Positions 36,771 through 44,539 of a DNA stretch of 64,000 nt are shown piece after piece. A program made the translations under genes and the position numbers. This DNA is from an uncultured Lachnospiraceae bacterium (GTDB lineage: Bacteria > Bacillota > Clostridia > Lachnospirales > Lachnospiraceae), in the NCBI GenBank assembly GCA_910588775.1, contig CAJURH010000008.1, positions 14,889-78,888 of the forward strand, written 5' to 3'. The notes under the pieces were generated by a model that saw nothing but the letters and a program-made list of their open reading frames with translations, ran no database searches and was not told the origin of the DNA. The stretch's first letter is position 1, and every line of letters starts with the position of its first letter.

Positions 36771-36818
36771 CAAAAATAAGAAATAGCCCCCTGGCTCTGG
36801 AAGAGGAGGCAGCTATTT
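36771..36818 (-). terminator. Probable terminator upstream of spoIVA
   Basis: AAATAGC and GCTATTT arms enclose a further C-rich/G-rich pairing; on the minus strand the stem is followed by TCTTATTTTTGG. It would end the two-gene membrane protein transcript that starts at 38742. Confidence 0.65.
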
Positions 36819-36893
36819 CTTAGCTTCATATTCGCTTCTTAATCTGTCTATTTCGCCCAAACTTATGGTACAAAATGCGCGTTTCACAATCGC

Positions 36894-37682
36894 CTACGAT
36901 TTACTATATTTGTAGATATAATACTTGTCCACCATCCCCAAAAGGGAATAGCCATTGCTCTCATACTCCTGTTCCTGCCCTTTCTCATCCATCCACACCA
37001 CCAGATAATTGCAGCGAGCCTGAGAGGCCAGATCCGTCACTTGAGCTGGCTCCACTTGTTCCTGGGGCTGATTCAGTAAGATATGGAGCTGTTTGGCAAT
37101 TTCCCCGCTCGCGCCTCTGGAACTTCTTCCATAAGGCATCCGTATGTCCGGGGCATAAATTCGAATGTACGTGGCAATGGAATCTGGCGCAACCAGCTTC
37201 TTCTTTTTGTCGCCGGCATCCTCCCTCACCAGCTCCGCAATGGCTTTAATTTCATAGGAAACCTTTTCCTGGTTATCCGGCACATGGTAATTGCCTTCCA
37301 CGTAAACCTGGGTTCCTGTAAATACAATTATGCCGAGAAAAAGCGCGGTGAAAACCATCTGAAATCCCGCGTTCTTCCAGGAAGTGCATAACTTTGTGCA
37401 CGCATACGCAATGACCGAAGTCGTGGGAAGCAGCCATAACACACGCCAATAGACCGTCCTTCCAATGCAATAATTGGCAATTACATTTGCAGTATATGGC
37501 AGGAAGAATATCACCAGAGTCACCAGAGTATATCCCACGAAAATCCTCCGATCCCCTTTCTCCCTTTTTTTTCCCGGAATAAGCAAATACAGCAGACAGA
37601 ACAAAAACAAGAAAATATGCCAGCCATCTCCCCAATAAGCCAGCCATGTCTCCAGACTCATATTCCATACTTCTTCCATCAT
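36894..37682 (-). CDS. Membrane protein with soluble C-terminal domain, function unknown
   Basis: 262 aa, not recognised. Four hydrophobic segments lie in the first 150 residues (IFLFLFCLLYLLIPG, FVGYTLVTLVIFFLPY, VLWLLPTTSVIAYAC, FTALFLGIIVFTG). About 110 soluble, probably extracytoplasmic residues follow. The start is placed at 37682, eight bases after a GGGGGG ribosome site; the frame is open to 37724. It begins 13 bases after the DUF6077 gene. Together the two resemble the halves of a longer multi-membrane glycosyltransferase-like protein, so an old split is possible. Confidence 0.6.
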   Translation of the reverse strand: MMEEVWNMSLETWLAYWGDGWHIFLFLFCLLYLLIPGKKREKGDRRIFVGYTLVTLVIFFLPYTANVIANYCIGRTVYWRVLWLLPTTSVIAYACTKLCTSWKNAGFQMVFTALFLGIIVFTGTQVYVEGNYHVPDNQEKVSYEIKAIAELVREDAGDKKKKLVAPDSIATYIRIYAPDIRMPYGRSSRGASGEIAKQLHILLNQPQEQVEPAQVTDLASQARCNYLVVWMDEKGQEQEYESNGYSLLGMVDKYYIYKYSKS

Positions 37683-37695
37683 CCAAAAAGCCCCC

Positions 37696-38742
37696 CTAAC
37701 GTATAAACAAATAGATAATTGCAAATATTAGATTGGGCAAACAGCAAAACAGGGCTTTCCCTACAATTCTCCATTTCCAGGTGCAGGCCCCGCATACGAA
37801 CGCATAAATGCCCACCATCAGCATAGACAGAATAATCCCCATAGAAGACGCCAGACAGGATGCCGTCATCAGGCAGAAAAGAACCGGCCATCCACCTCCC
37901 GTCTCATCCTTCGCCATCAGCCGCACACACATATACGCCACCGCAGGCAGCAGAACCCCCGCCAAAACAGCCTTTCCCTGCCAGATACGCAACATAAAGA
38001 AAGTGCCTGACGTATAGATGGAATAATTGGAGAAAACCTGCACCGCACTGATGAAAATCAAAAACAATGCGCATTGTTTGCGTCTGCCCCCAAAGAGCAT
38101 GTCCGCCCACAGCCAATAAATAAAATAGGCCAGCATAATCATAAATACTGGAAAAATCGTATAGACAAAACTGGGCACATCCACTCCAGTCAGTTTTGTC
38201 AAAATGGCTTCATATACCGGGAACGGCGAAAGCACATATCTGCTGGGAAGCTTTTTGTACGGGTTACCTGTATAGGGATTGTACTCGAAGATGGTGTCCG
38301 TGTAAACGGACGTGCTGGCTGTAGCCACATAGAAGGAATCGTCCGCGTCATGGTGAGCCAAAAGCCCCGCCACCGCCATCTGCGCCAGAATTAACAAAAC
38401 CGCCAAGAAGAACAACGCATTCTCGGATATTTTCGCGTAAGTCTTCTTGCCCGCCTCTCCCGTAATCATCGCTTTTAGATTTTTGAAATTTAAAAAGATC
38501 CCCGCCGCCGCCAGAAGAAGGGCCACCGCCTGATAAATATATGTCACCGCGCTCAAGGACGCTTTTAGGAAAATGCCTGGAACGATCAAAATCTGCGCAA
38601 CGGCAAATAAGCCTGCATACCCACAGACCACGGCAAAACAAATGCTTTTCCCCTTGTTTGTAAATCTCGTCAGTGTCATTCCCGCTGCCGCCGGAACTGC
38701 TAGCAGCCACAAAACAGCATATATCCAATGTATTAACTGCAT
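37696..38742 (-). CDS. DUF6077-like multi-spanning membrane protein
   Basis: 348 aa with about nine hydrophobic segments. A soluble loop near residues 130-165 carries HHDADDSFYVATA, an acidic motif that recalls the catalytic loops of polyprenol-sugar-using membrane glycosyltransferases. I associate this with DUF6077, from memory. The protein ends directly in a membrane segment (LIFAIIYLFIR). Role unknown; a cell-surface polysaccharide function is a guess. Confidence 0.6.
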   Translation of the reverse strand: MQLIHWIYAVLWLLAVPAAAGMTLTRFTNKGKSICFAVVCGYAGLFAVAQILIVPGIFLKASLSAVTYIYQAVALLLAAAGIFLNFKNLKAMITGEAGKKTYAKISENALFFLAVLLILAQMAVAGLLAHHDADDSFYVATASTSVYTDTIFEYNPYTGNPYKKLPSRYVLSPFPVYEAILTKLTGVDVPSFVYTIFPVFMIMLAYFIYWLWADMLFGGRRKQCALFLIFISAVQVFSNYSIYTSGTFFMLRIWQGKAVLAGVLLPAVAYMCVRLMAKDETGGGWPVLFCLMTASCLASSMGIILSMLMVGIYAFVCGACTWKWRIVGKALFCCLPNLIFAIIYLFIR

Positions 38743-38849
38743 ATCAATTTCCTAACTTCCTATTAAGTAGTCACTGATTCATGATACCACAACCTTGTCC
38801 TCTGTTGCAAGAACCTATTCAACATAATTCGCTGCTGGGCATAACAACC

Positions 38850-38879
38850 AAAAACCCGCCTATTACAGGCGGGTTTTTA
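38850..38879 (-). terminator. Terminator of the hydrogenase operon
   Basis: Minus strand AAACCCGCC, 7-base loop, GGCGGGTTTTT. It is symmetric, so it can act from both sides. Confidence 0.93.
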
Positions 38880-38884
38880 TCACT

Positions 38885-40639
38885 TTATTTTGGAAGTTCG
38901 TTCACTTCTCTCTTCACATAAGTGGTATGAAGGATCTCGTGAGCCTTATGGCTTCCTGGCTCACCGAAGAATTCCTCGTATACTTTCTTAATCTGCGGGT
39001 TCTCATGAGATTTCCGGATTGGATTCGCGGAATCGTAATCATAGAGAACCTTTGCACGCAGAGCTCTAACATCGTTTTCATTCTTGAAGCTCGCAGAAAC
39101 ATGTGGCTGTCCACCGCCGTTTACACAACCGCCAGGACATCCCATAATCTCGATGAAATGATAGTCCGCTTCACCGGATTTCACCTTATTCAGCAGAGTT
39201 CTTGCATTGCCCAAACCAGATACGATGGCCACCTTCACATCCATACCAGCTACATGATAAGTAGCCTCTTTGATGCCTTCTGTTCCCCTTACATCTGTGA
39301 AGTCCAGATCTTTCAGTTCTTCGCCTGTAAGTTTCTCAACAGCGGTTCTTAACGCAGCCTCCATAACGCCGCCGGTAGCTCCAAAGATTACAGCAGCTCC
39401 TGTACCTTCTCCCAACGGATCGTCAAAGTCTTCATCCGGCAGATCCAGGAAACGCAGGCCGGCCTGTTTAATCATTCTGGCCAATTCTCTTGTGGTCAGT
39501 GAGATATCCACATCCGGATAACCGGATGCATTCTGGTCGTCGCGGCCAATCTCAAACTTCTTAGCTGTACAAGGCATTACAGATACACTGACAATTTTCG
39601 CCGGATCAATGCCCATCTTCTCAGCATAATATGTCTTCAGCGTAGCGCCGAACATCTGCTGCGGAGATTTACAACTGGACAGATTGTCTGTCATATCCGG
39701 GAAATAATGTTCGCAGTATTTAATCCAGCCCGGTGAACAGGAGGTAATCAGAGGCAGTGTGCCGCCGTTCTGAACTCTGTCAAGGAACTCATGGGCTTCT
39801 TCCATAATTGTCAAGTCTGCGGAGAAATTAGTGTCAAATACTTTGTCAAAGCCAAGACGACGCAATGCCGCCGCCATCTTGCCCTCTACGCCACTTCCCA
39901 CAGGAAGGCCAAATTCTTCGCCCAAACCTGCGCGTACAGCCGGAGCGGTCTGCACAACCACATATTTATCCGGATCAGCGATTGCGTCGAATACCTGCTG
40001 CGTGTAATCTTTTTCATAGATTGCGCCTACTGGACAGGCTACAATGCACTGACCACAGGATACACAGCTTGTTTCCCCAAGACCCAGTTCAAATGCAGAG
40101 CCAATATGGGTGTCAAAACCACGTTCATTGGCGCCGATTACGCCGATGCCCTGAATGTTTTCACAAACGCCTACACAACGGCGGCAAAGAATACATTTGT
40201 TGTTGTCACGAATCATATGAGGGGCAGACTCATCCAATTCGTATACATTTTTCTTGCCATCGTATTTCGCTTCATCGTCAACGCCCAAGTCTTTACACAA
40301 TTTCTGAAGCTCACAACTGTCGCTTCTGATGCAGGACGTACATTTTCTCTCGTGTGTGGACAGAATCAGTTCCAGAGTTTTCTTCCTGGACTCTCTAACC
40401 AGAGGGGTATTGGTGAATACCTCCATGCCAGGATTGATTGGATATACGCAGGAAGCCACCAGGCTTCTTGCCCCTTTCACTTCGACAACACAGACACGAC
40501 ATGCGCCAATTTCATTAGCATCTTTCAAAAAACAGAGGGTAGGTATATCAATTCCGGCAATTCTGGCTGCTTCCAAAATGGTAGAGCCTGCAGGTGCAGA
40601 TACTTCCATACCATTTATTTTGATTGTTACATTTTCCAT
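38885..40639 (-). CDS. hydA: [FeFe] hydrogenase catalytic subunit
   Basis: 584 aa, group A3-like. N-terminal [2Fe-2S] domain, then a His-Cys [4Fe-4S] motif (HERKCTSCIRSDSCELQKLC), two [4Fe-4S] ferredoxin motifs (CILCRRCVGVC and CVSCGQCIVACP), and the H-cluster domain. H-cluster ligands are in TSCSPGW, MPCTAKKFE and EIMGCPGGCVNGGGQ. A small-subunit-like domain closes the protein. With HydB and HydC it forms the trimeric type known to be electron-bifurcating (ferredoxin and NADH) in Thermotoga and acetogens. Last gene of a five-gene operon. Confidence 0.96.
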   Translation of the reverse strand: MENVTIKINGMEVSAPAGSTILEAARIAGIDIPTLCFLKDANEIGACRVCVVEVKGARSLVASCVYPINPGMEVFTNTPLVRESRKKTLELILSTHERKCTSCIRSDSCELQKLCKDLGVDDEAKYDGKKNVYELDESAPHMIRDNNKCILCRRCVGVCENIQGIGVIGANERGFDTHIGSAFELGLGETSCVSCGQCIVACPVGAIYEKDYTQQVFDAIADPDKYVVVQTAPAVRAGLGEEFGLPVGSGVEGKMAAALRRLGFDKVFDTNFSADLTIMEEAHEFLDRVQNGGTLPLITSCSPGWIKYCEHYFPDMTDNLSSCKSPQQMFGATLKTYYAEKMGIDPAKIVSVSVMPCTAKKFEIGRDDQNASGYPDVDISLTTRELARMIKQAGLRFLDLPDEDFDDPLGEGTGAAVIFGATGGVMEAALRTAVEKLTGEELKDLDFTDVRGTEGIKEATYHVAGMDVKVAIVSGLGNARTLLNKVKSGEADYHFIEIMGCPGGCVNGGGQPHVSASFKNENDVRALRAKVLYDYDSANPIRKSHENPQIKKVYEEFFGEPGSHKAHEILHTTYVKREVNELPK

Positions 40640-40654
40640 AATTGTATAATCCCC

Positions 40655-42436
40655 TTATTTCTTTTCGATTGCGTCAAATTTACATTTTGTCATACATACG
40701 CCACACTTTATACACTTATTGGGATCGATCTCATGTGGCTCTTTGCGTTCGCCAGTAATAGCATTTGCAGGACAATTCTTTGCACACATTCTACAGCCTT
40801 TACATTTCTCAGGATCAATGCTGTAGGACAGCAGAGACTTACATACGCCTGCAGGACATTTCTTGTCAACAATATGCGCAACGTATTCATCTCTGAAGTT
40901 CTTCAAGGTTGATAATACAGGATTCGCCGCCGTCTGACCCAGAGCGCACAGCGCGTTCTGTTTCATATAAGAAGCAAGCTCTTCAATCTTATCCAGATCC
41001 TCCATCGTCGCTTTGCCTTCGGTAATCTTATTCAGCAACTCTAACAGACGGGTTGTGCCCACACGGCAAGGCGTACATTTTCCACAAGACTCATCCACTG
41101 TAAACTCCAGGAAGAACTTGGCAATATCCACCATACAGGTGTCTTCATCCATAACAATCAAACCGCCGGAACCCATCATGGAACCAATAGCAATCAGGTT
41201 ATCATAATCAATGGGGATATCATAATTTTCAGCTGAGATACATCCGCCAGACGGTCCACCGGTCTGAGCGGCTTTGAATTTCTTGCCGTTTGGAATGCCG
41301 CCGCCGATTTCCTCAACGATTTCACGCAACGTGGTTCCCATGGGGATTTCCACCAGACCTACGTTGTTTACTTTGCCACCGAGAGCGAACACTTTCGTAC
41401 CTTTGGATTTTTCTGTACCCATGGATGCAAACCATTCTGCTCCATTTAAGATAATCTGCGGAACATTGGCGTATGTTTCCACGTTATTTAAGATGGTTGG
41501 TTTTTCCCACAAACCTTTTACGGCCGGGAATGGAGGACGGGGATGGGGCTCACCTCTGTTTCCTTCGATGGAAGTCATCAGAGCTGTTTCCTCACCACAT
41601 ACAAATGCGCCTGCGCCCAGACGAATGTCAATATCAAAATCAAAACCTGTGTCAAAGATGTTCTTTCCTAACAAACCGTAATCTCTTGCCTGCTTAATGG
41701 CGATGTTCAGACGGTCTACAGCGATGGGATACTCTGCACGCACATAGATGTAACCCTGATTTGCGCCGATTACATAGCCGGCGATTGCCATGGCTTCCAA
41801 TACCGCATGTGGATCTCCTTCCAGAACGGAACGGTCCATGAATGCGCCTGGGTCACCCTCGTCCGCATTGCAGCACACATATTTCTGATCCGCTGCGTTG
41901 CCCATGGCCAGTTGCCATTTTCTTCCGGTGGGGAATCCACCGCCGCCACGGCCTCTCAAACCACTGTCCAAGATGCATTTTACCACTTCATCAGGAGTCA
42001 TTTCTTTTAAGACTTTACCAAGAGCCTGGTAGCCGTCCCGGCCTATGTACTCGTCAATATCTTCTGGATTGATTACACCGCAGTTTCTAAGAGCGATTCT
42101 CTTTTGTTTTTTATAGAAATCTGTCTCACCCAGAGATTTTACGCCCTGACCCTTATCATCGTAAACAAGGCGTTCTACAATACGTCCTTTTAACAAATGT
42201 TCGGATACGATTTCAGGCACGTCTTCTTCCTTAACCATGGAATAGAAAGTGCCTTCTGGATATACGATCATGATTGGCCCTACTGAACACAGACCATGAC
42301 ATCCTGTCTGAACAACACAAACTTCTTCCGCGAGATCATTTTTCTTAATCTCTTCGTTTAATTTTTCCATAATCTTCGCACTTCCAGAAGAAGTACATCC
42401 GGTTCCACCACACACTAATACATGTGAACGATACAT
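40655..42436 (-). CDS. hydB: Hydrogenase NADH-binding subunit (NuoF-like)
   Basis: 593 aa. N-terminal thioredoxin-like [2Fe-2S] domain with CGGTGC and CHGLC. The NuoF core has GLRGRGGGGFPTGRKW for NADH and GAGAFVCGEETAL for FMN. An SLBB region and NuoF [4Fe-4S] ligands (ESCGKCTPCRVGT) follow, and two ferredoxin motifs close the chain (CKGCRMCAKNCP and CIKCGVCMTKCK). It is the only NuoF-type protein in the window, so it is the likely NAD(H) module for the neighbouring formate dehydrogenases too. Confidence 0.95.
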   Translation of the reverse strand: MYRSHVLVCGGTGCTSSGSAKIMEKLNEEIKKNDLAEEVCVVQTGCHGLCSVGPIMIVYPEGTFYSMVKEEDVPEIVSEHLLKGRIVERLVYDDKGQGVKSLGETDFYKKQKRIALRNCGVINPEDIDEYIGRDGYQALGKVLKEMTPDEVVKCILDSGLRGRGGGGFPTGRKWQLAMGNAADQKYVCCNADEGDPGAFMDRSVLEGDPHAVLEAMAIAGYVIGANQGYIYVRAEYPIAVDRLNIAIKQARDYGLLGKNIFDTGFDFDIDIRLGAGAFVCGEETALMTSIEGNRGEPHPRPPFPAVKGLWEKPTILNNVETYANVPQIILNGAEWFASMGTEKSKGTKVFALGGKVNNVGLVEIPMGTTLREIVEEIGGGIPNGKKFKAAQTGGPSGGCISAENYDIPIDYDNLIAIGSMMGSGGLIVMDEDTCMVDIAKFFLEFTVDESCGKCTPCRVGTTRLLELLNKITEGKATMEDLDKIEELASYMKQNALCALGQTAANPVLSTLKNFRDEYVAHIVDKKCPAGVCKSLLSYSIDPEKCKGCRMCAKNCPANAITGERKEPHEIDPNKCIKCGVCMTKCKFDAIEKK

Positions 42437-42454
42437 ACAGTTATCCTCCTCTGT

Positions 42455-42826
42455 TTATTTTTCAGCAGCGCCCAATGTGTATTTAACAACAGGCTGACCT
42501 TTTACCAAATGCTGATCTACAATCTGCTCAGCCTTCTCCGCTGTCATATGCACATAAGTCACTTTTTCTTTGCCCGGCTCCAAAATTTCCACGATTGGCT
42601 CATAACGGCAAAGTCCAATACATCCAGTCTGTACTACCGCCACATTCTCCAACGCTTTATCCGCTACCAGCTGCGCCATTGCATTCAATACAGGTCTAGC
42701 TCCTGCTGCAATACCACATGTAGCCATACCAACCACAACTCTGGTCTGATTCTCGTCTTCTGACCTCATGCCTACACGGCCTTTTACTTTATTCCGAATT
42801 GCATTTAATTCCTCAAGGGATTTCAT
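42455..42826 (-). CDS. Small thioredoxin-like (2Fe-2S) ferredoxin
   Basis: 123 aa, resembling the N-terminal domain of HydB as a free protein. Visible cysteines are Cys37 (MATCGIAAGA), Cys69 and Cys73 (TGCIGLC); there is no fourth Cys in the expected position, so cluster ligation is unclear. It lies 18 bp upstream of hydB. Proteins like this often occur in clostridial hydrogenase operons; an electron-transfer role is inferred. Confidence 0.78.
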   Translation of the reverse strand: MKSLEELNAIRNKVKGRVGMRSEDENQTRVVVGMATCGIAAGARPVLNAMAQLVADKALENVAVVQTGCIGLCRYEPIVEILEPGKEKVTYVHMTAEKAEQIVDQHLVKGQPVVKYTLGAAEK

Positions 42827-42877
42827 AGAAAAATTCCTCCTTCTGCGGATATTAATAATCCGCGATTTTACTTTAAC

Positions 42878-43435
42878 TTAAACAATCGCCCCGCCGTCCG
42901 TTTCAGATTTATTCTCGTCCAGATATTCTTTGATATATGCAGAAACCTCTGGCGCATCCAGCGGAACGCCTCCAAGGATTTCCTTCATCTGCCTTGTGTC
43001 CAGCTCAAAGGATTCCTGTCCATATGTATAACGGTATAAAAAATCCGTCTGCGGATTGTATACGACTAGCGTGTGAATCGTACTGTTAATATCGCCCAGG
43101 GGCATCCGGTCAATATGATCCAGCTTAAAAATAGTAGTTACTTTCGTACCTTTTCCCACTTCGGACTCAATCTGGAAACTGCCACCGGTGGCCTCTGCCG
43201 CCAGCTTGAAAAACGGTATTCCCAAACCTACTTTCCGTGTTGTCCGCGTGGTAAAAAACGGGTCGGTTACCTTAGCCATCTGTTCCTCCGTCATCCCTTT
43301 CCCGTCGTCTATAATCTGAATCTTCAGCATATTCTCTTCCAGGTCAATGGTGACCAGGATCTCTACCAGCGAAGCTTCGGCACGAATTGAATTTTCAGCC
43401 ACATCCAGCACATTCAGTGAAATTTCAGGCATCAT
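42878..43435 (-). CDS. HATPase-domain protein in the hydrogenase operon
   Basis: 185 aa consisting of a histidine-kinase-like ATPase domain. N box DVAENSIRAEAS, G1 box DDGKGM, F box DPFFTTR and G2 box GLGIPFF are intact. There is no dimerisation/phospho-His domain, so it is not a full sensor kinase; it looks like an anti-sigma-type kinase or stand-alone ATPase. The start at 43435 is 4 bp after the hydC stop. It recurs between hydC and hydB in Clostridia as far as I recall; its role is unknown. Confidence 0.75.
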   Translation of the reverse strand: MMPEISLNVLDVAENSIRAEASLVEILVTIDLEENMLKIQIIDDGKGMTEEQMAKVTDPFFTTRTTRKVGLGIPFFKLAAEATGGSFQIESEVGKGTKVTTIFKLDHIDRMPLGDINSTIHTLVVYNPQTDFLYRYTYGQESFELDTRQMKEILGGVPLDAPEVSAYIKEYLDENKSETDGGAIV

Positions 43436-43439
43436 GGCT

Positions 43440-43928
43440 TTACTCGTATCTCTCCAGGATACCCTGAACGTCATCCGGAGTCAGACGTCCATATACTTCA
43501 TCATTGATCATCATAACAGGAGCAAGGCCGCAGGCGCCAACACAGCGACAGGCTTCCAATGAGAATTTCCCATCCATGGTACATTCGCCGCCTTTAATCT
43601 GCAATGTTTCCTGAAGTTTTTCGTAAATCTGTCCAGAACCTTTTACATAACAAGCTGTTCCCAGGCATACGGAAATGCGATATTTACCCTTTGGCTGCAA
43701 CGCAAACTGAGAATAAAAAGTCGCAACGCCGTAGATTTTCTCCATGGGTATCTGCATCTCATCCGATATAATTTTCTGAACTTCAATAGGAAGGTATCCA
43801 TAGATATCCTGTGCCTCCTGCATTATCGGCATCAAAGCGCCCTTTTCGTCCTTACGCGCCTTGATCACTTCAAGCAGCTTCTCCTCCTGCTCCTTTGTCC
43901 CCTGGAATGGGACTGTCTTTTTCGCCAT
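43440..43928 (-). CDS. hydC: Hydrogenase NuoE-like subunit
   Basis: 162-aa thioredoxin-fold [2Fe-2S] subunit. Cluster ligands appear as CLGTACYVKG and CRCVGACG. The N-terminal helical bundle includes PIMQEAQDIYGYLP. First gene of the hydrogenase operon. The ATG at 43928 is seven bases after GAGGG; the ATG at 43934 is an alternative. A close paralogue sits at 51952 beside the selenoprotein FdhA. Confidence 0.94.
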   Translation of the reverse strand: MAKKTVPFQGTKEQEEKLLEVIKARKDEKGALMPIMQEAQDIYGYLPIEVQKIISDEMQIPMEKIYGVATFYSQFALQPKGKYRISVCLGTACYVKGSGQIYEKLQETLQIKGGECTMDGKFSLEACRCVGACGLAPVMMINDEVYGRLTPDDVQGILERYE

Positions 43929-43934
43929 ACTCAT

Positions 43935-44401
43935 TCCCTCTTTATATACCTCCTGATTTAGTACTTAGGAACACAAATGACTAATACCGAATCTAGTATA
44001 GCACGTTTCCTTTTAAATTTCTAGACATAGTTGACAAATTTTTTTGTACAAATTCGTATGCTTCCAGCATTTTTATACCATTAACTTGTCAAACGTCCCG
44101 CGTTTCCTAAACAAAAAGCAGGGTATCCACACCCCACCTTCTATTTTTTTCACTATATTACCCACTATAAACCCATCGTCGTGGCCCATTATACACACAT
44201 CATCCTGTATTGTCAACAGCCTCCCCCGCTTCTGTTCCCCTCCCCATATTATACAATCCCTGCAAAACAAAAAAACATTGCTTTTTCTTTCAAATAGATT
44301 TATTATATTCTTTAATATAGTCATTATAATTTATAATCTGTATTCGCAATTTTTTACAATAATCAGAATTTTAAAATAAAGAAGGGAGAACGCATTCCGA
44401 A
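43935..44401. other. AT-rich divergent intergenic region between hydC and fdhA
   Basis: No credible gene is seen on either strand. It must hold the promoters of both operons. Near 44000-44010 on the minus strand a TATACT may be the hydC -10 box, with no good -35. TATAAT sequences near 44325-44340 on the plus strand could serve fdhA. No sigma-54 (GG-N10-GC) site was recognised. Confidence 0.5.
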
Positions 44402-44470
44402 ATGATTCCATATCCATATAAGAAAGGCGAAACAATCGGCTGTCCATGCCGAGACCCCTGCTTGTCCTGA
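44402..44470 (+). other. Short Cys-rich upstream ORF and structured leader before Cys-type fdhA
   Basis: An ATG at 44402 opens a 22-codon frame, MIPYPYKKGETIGCPCRDPC and two more residues, ending in TGA at 44468-44470. It is in frame with fdhA, whose ATG is 69 bases further on. AAGGGAG lies 13 bases before the ATG, a weak spacing. The frame contains a perfect 5-bp hairpin, TCGGC-loop-GCCGA. Three Cys in C-x-C-x3-C and the TGA stop upstream of a Cys-type selenoenzyme homologue are suggestive of a leader peptide. Expression is not shown. Confidence 0.4.
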
Positions 44471-44539
44471 AATAATGGCAAAACCCAGCGTCACCGCAAC
44501 CGAATACCAAAGCTAAGGAAAAATTTAAGGAGAATGTTT

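Noticed and set aside
39791..40912. 373-codon plus-strand frame opposite hydA
   Set aside because: Antisense shadow of a clear [FeFe] hydrogenase gene with all cluster motifs on the other strand.
44461..44520. c-di-GMP-I riboswitch, suggested by GGCAAAACC and CAAAGCTA
   Set aside because: The internal helix that should pair between these blocks (CC..GG) is absent, and the spacing does not fit.
44468..44539. Reading the leader UGA as Sec to make an N-terminally extended FdhA
   Set aside because: No SECIS-like hairpin with a G-U loop follows this UGA, and fdhA has its own well-placed AAGGAG and start.
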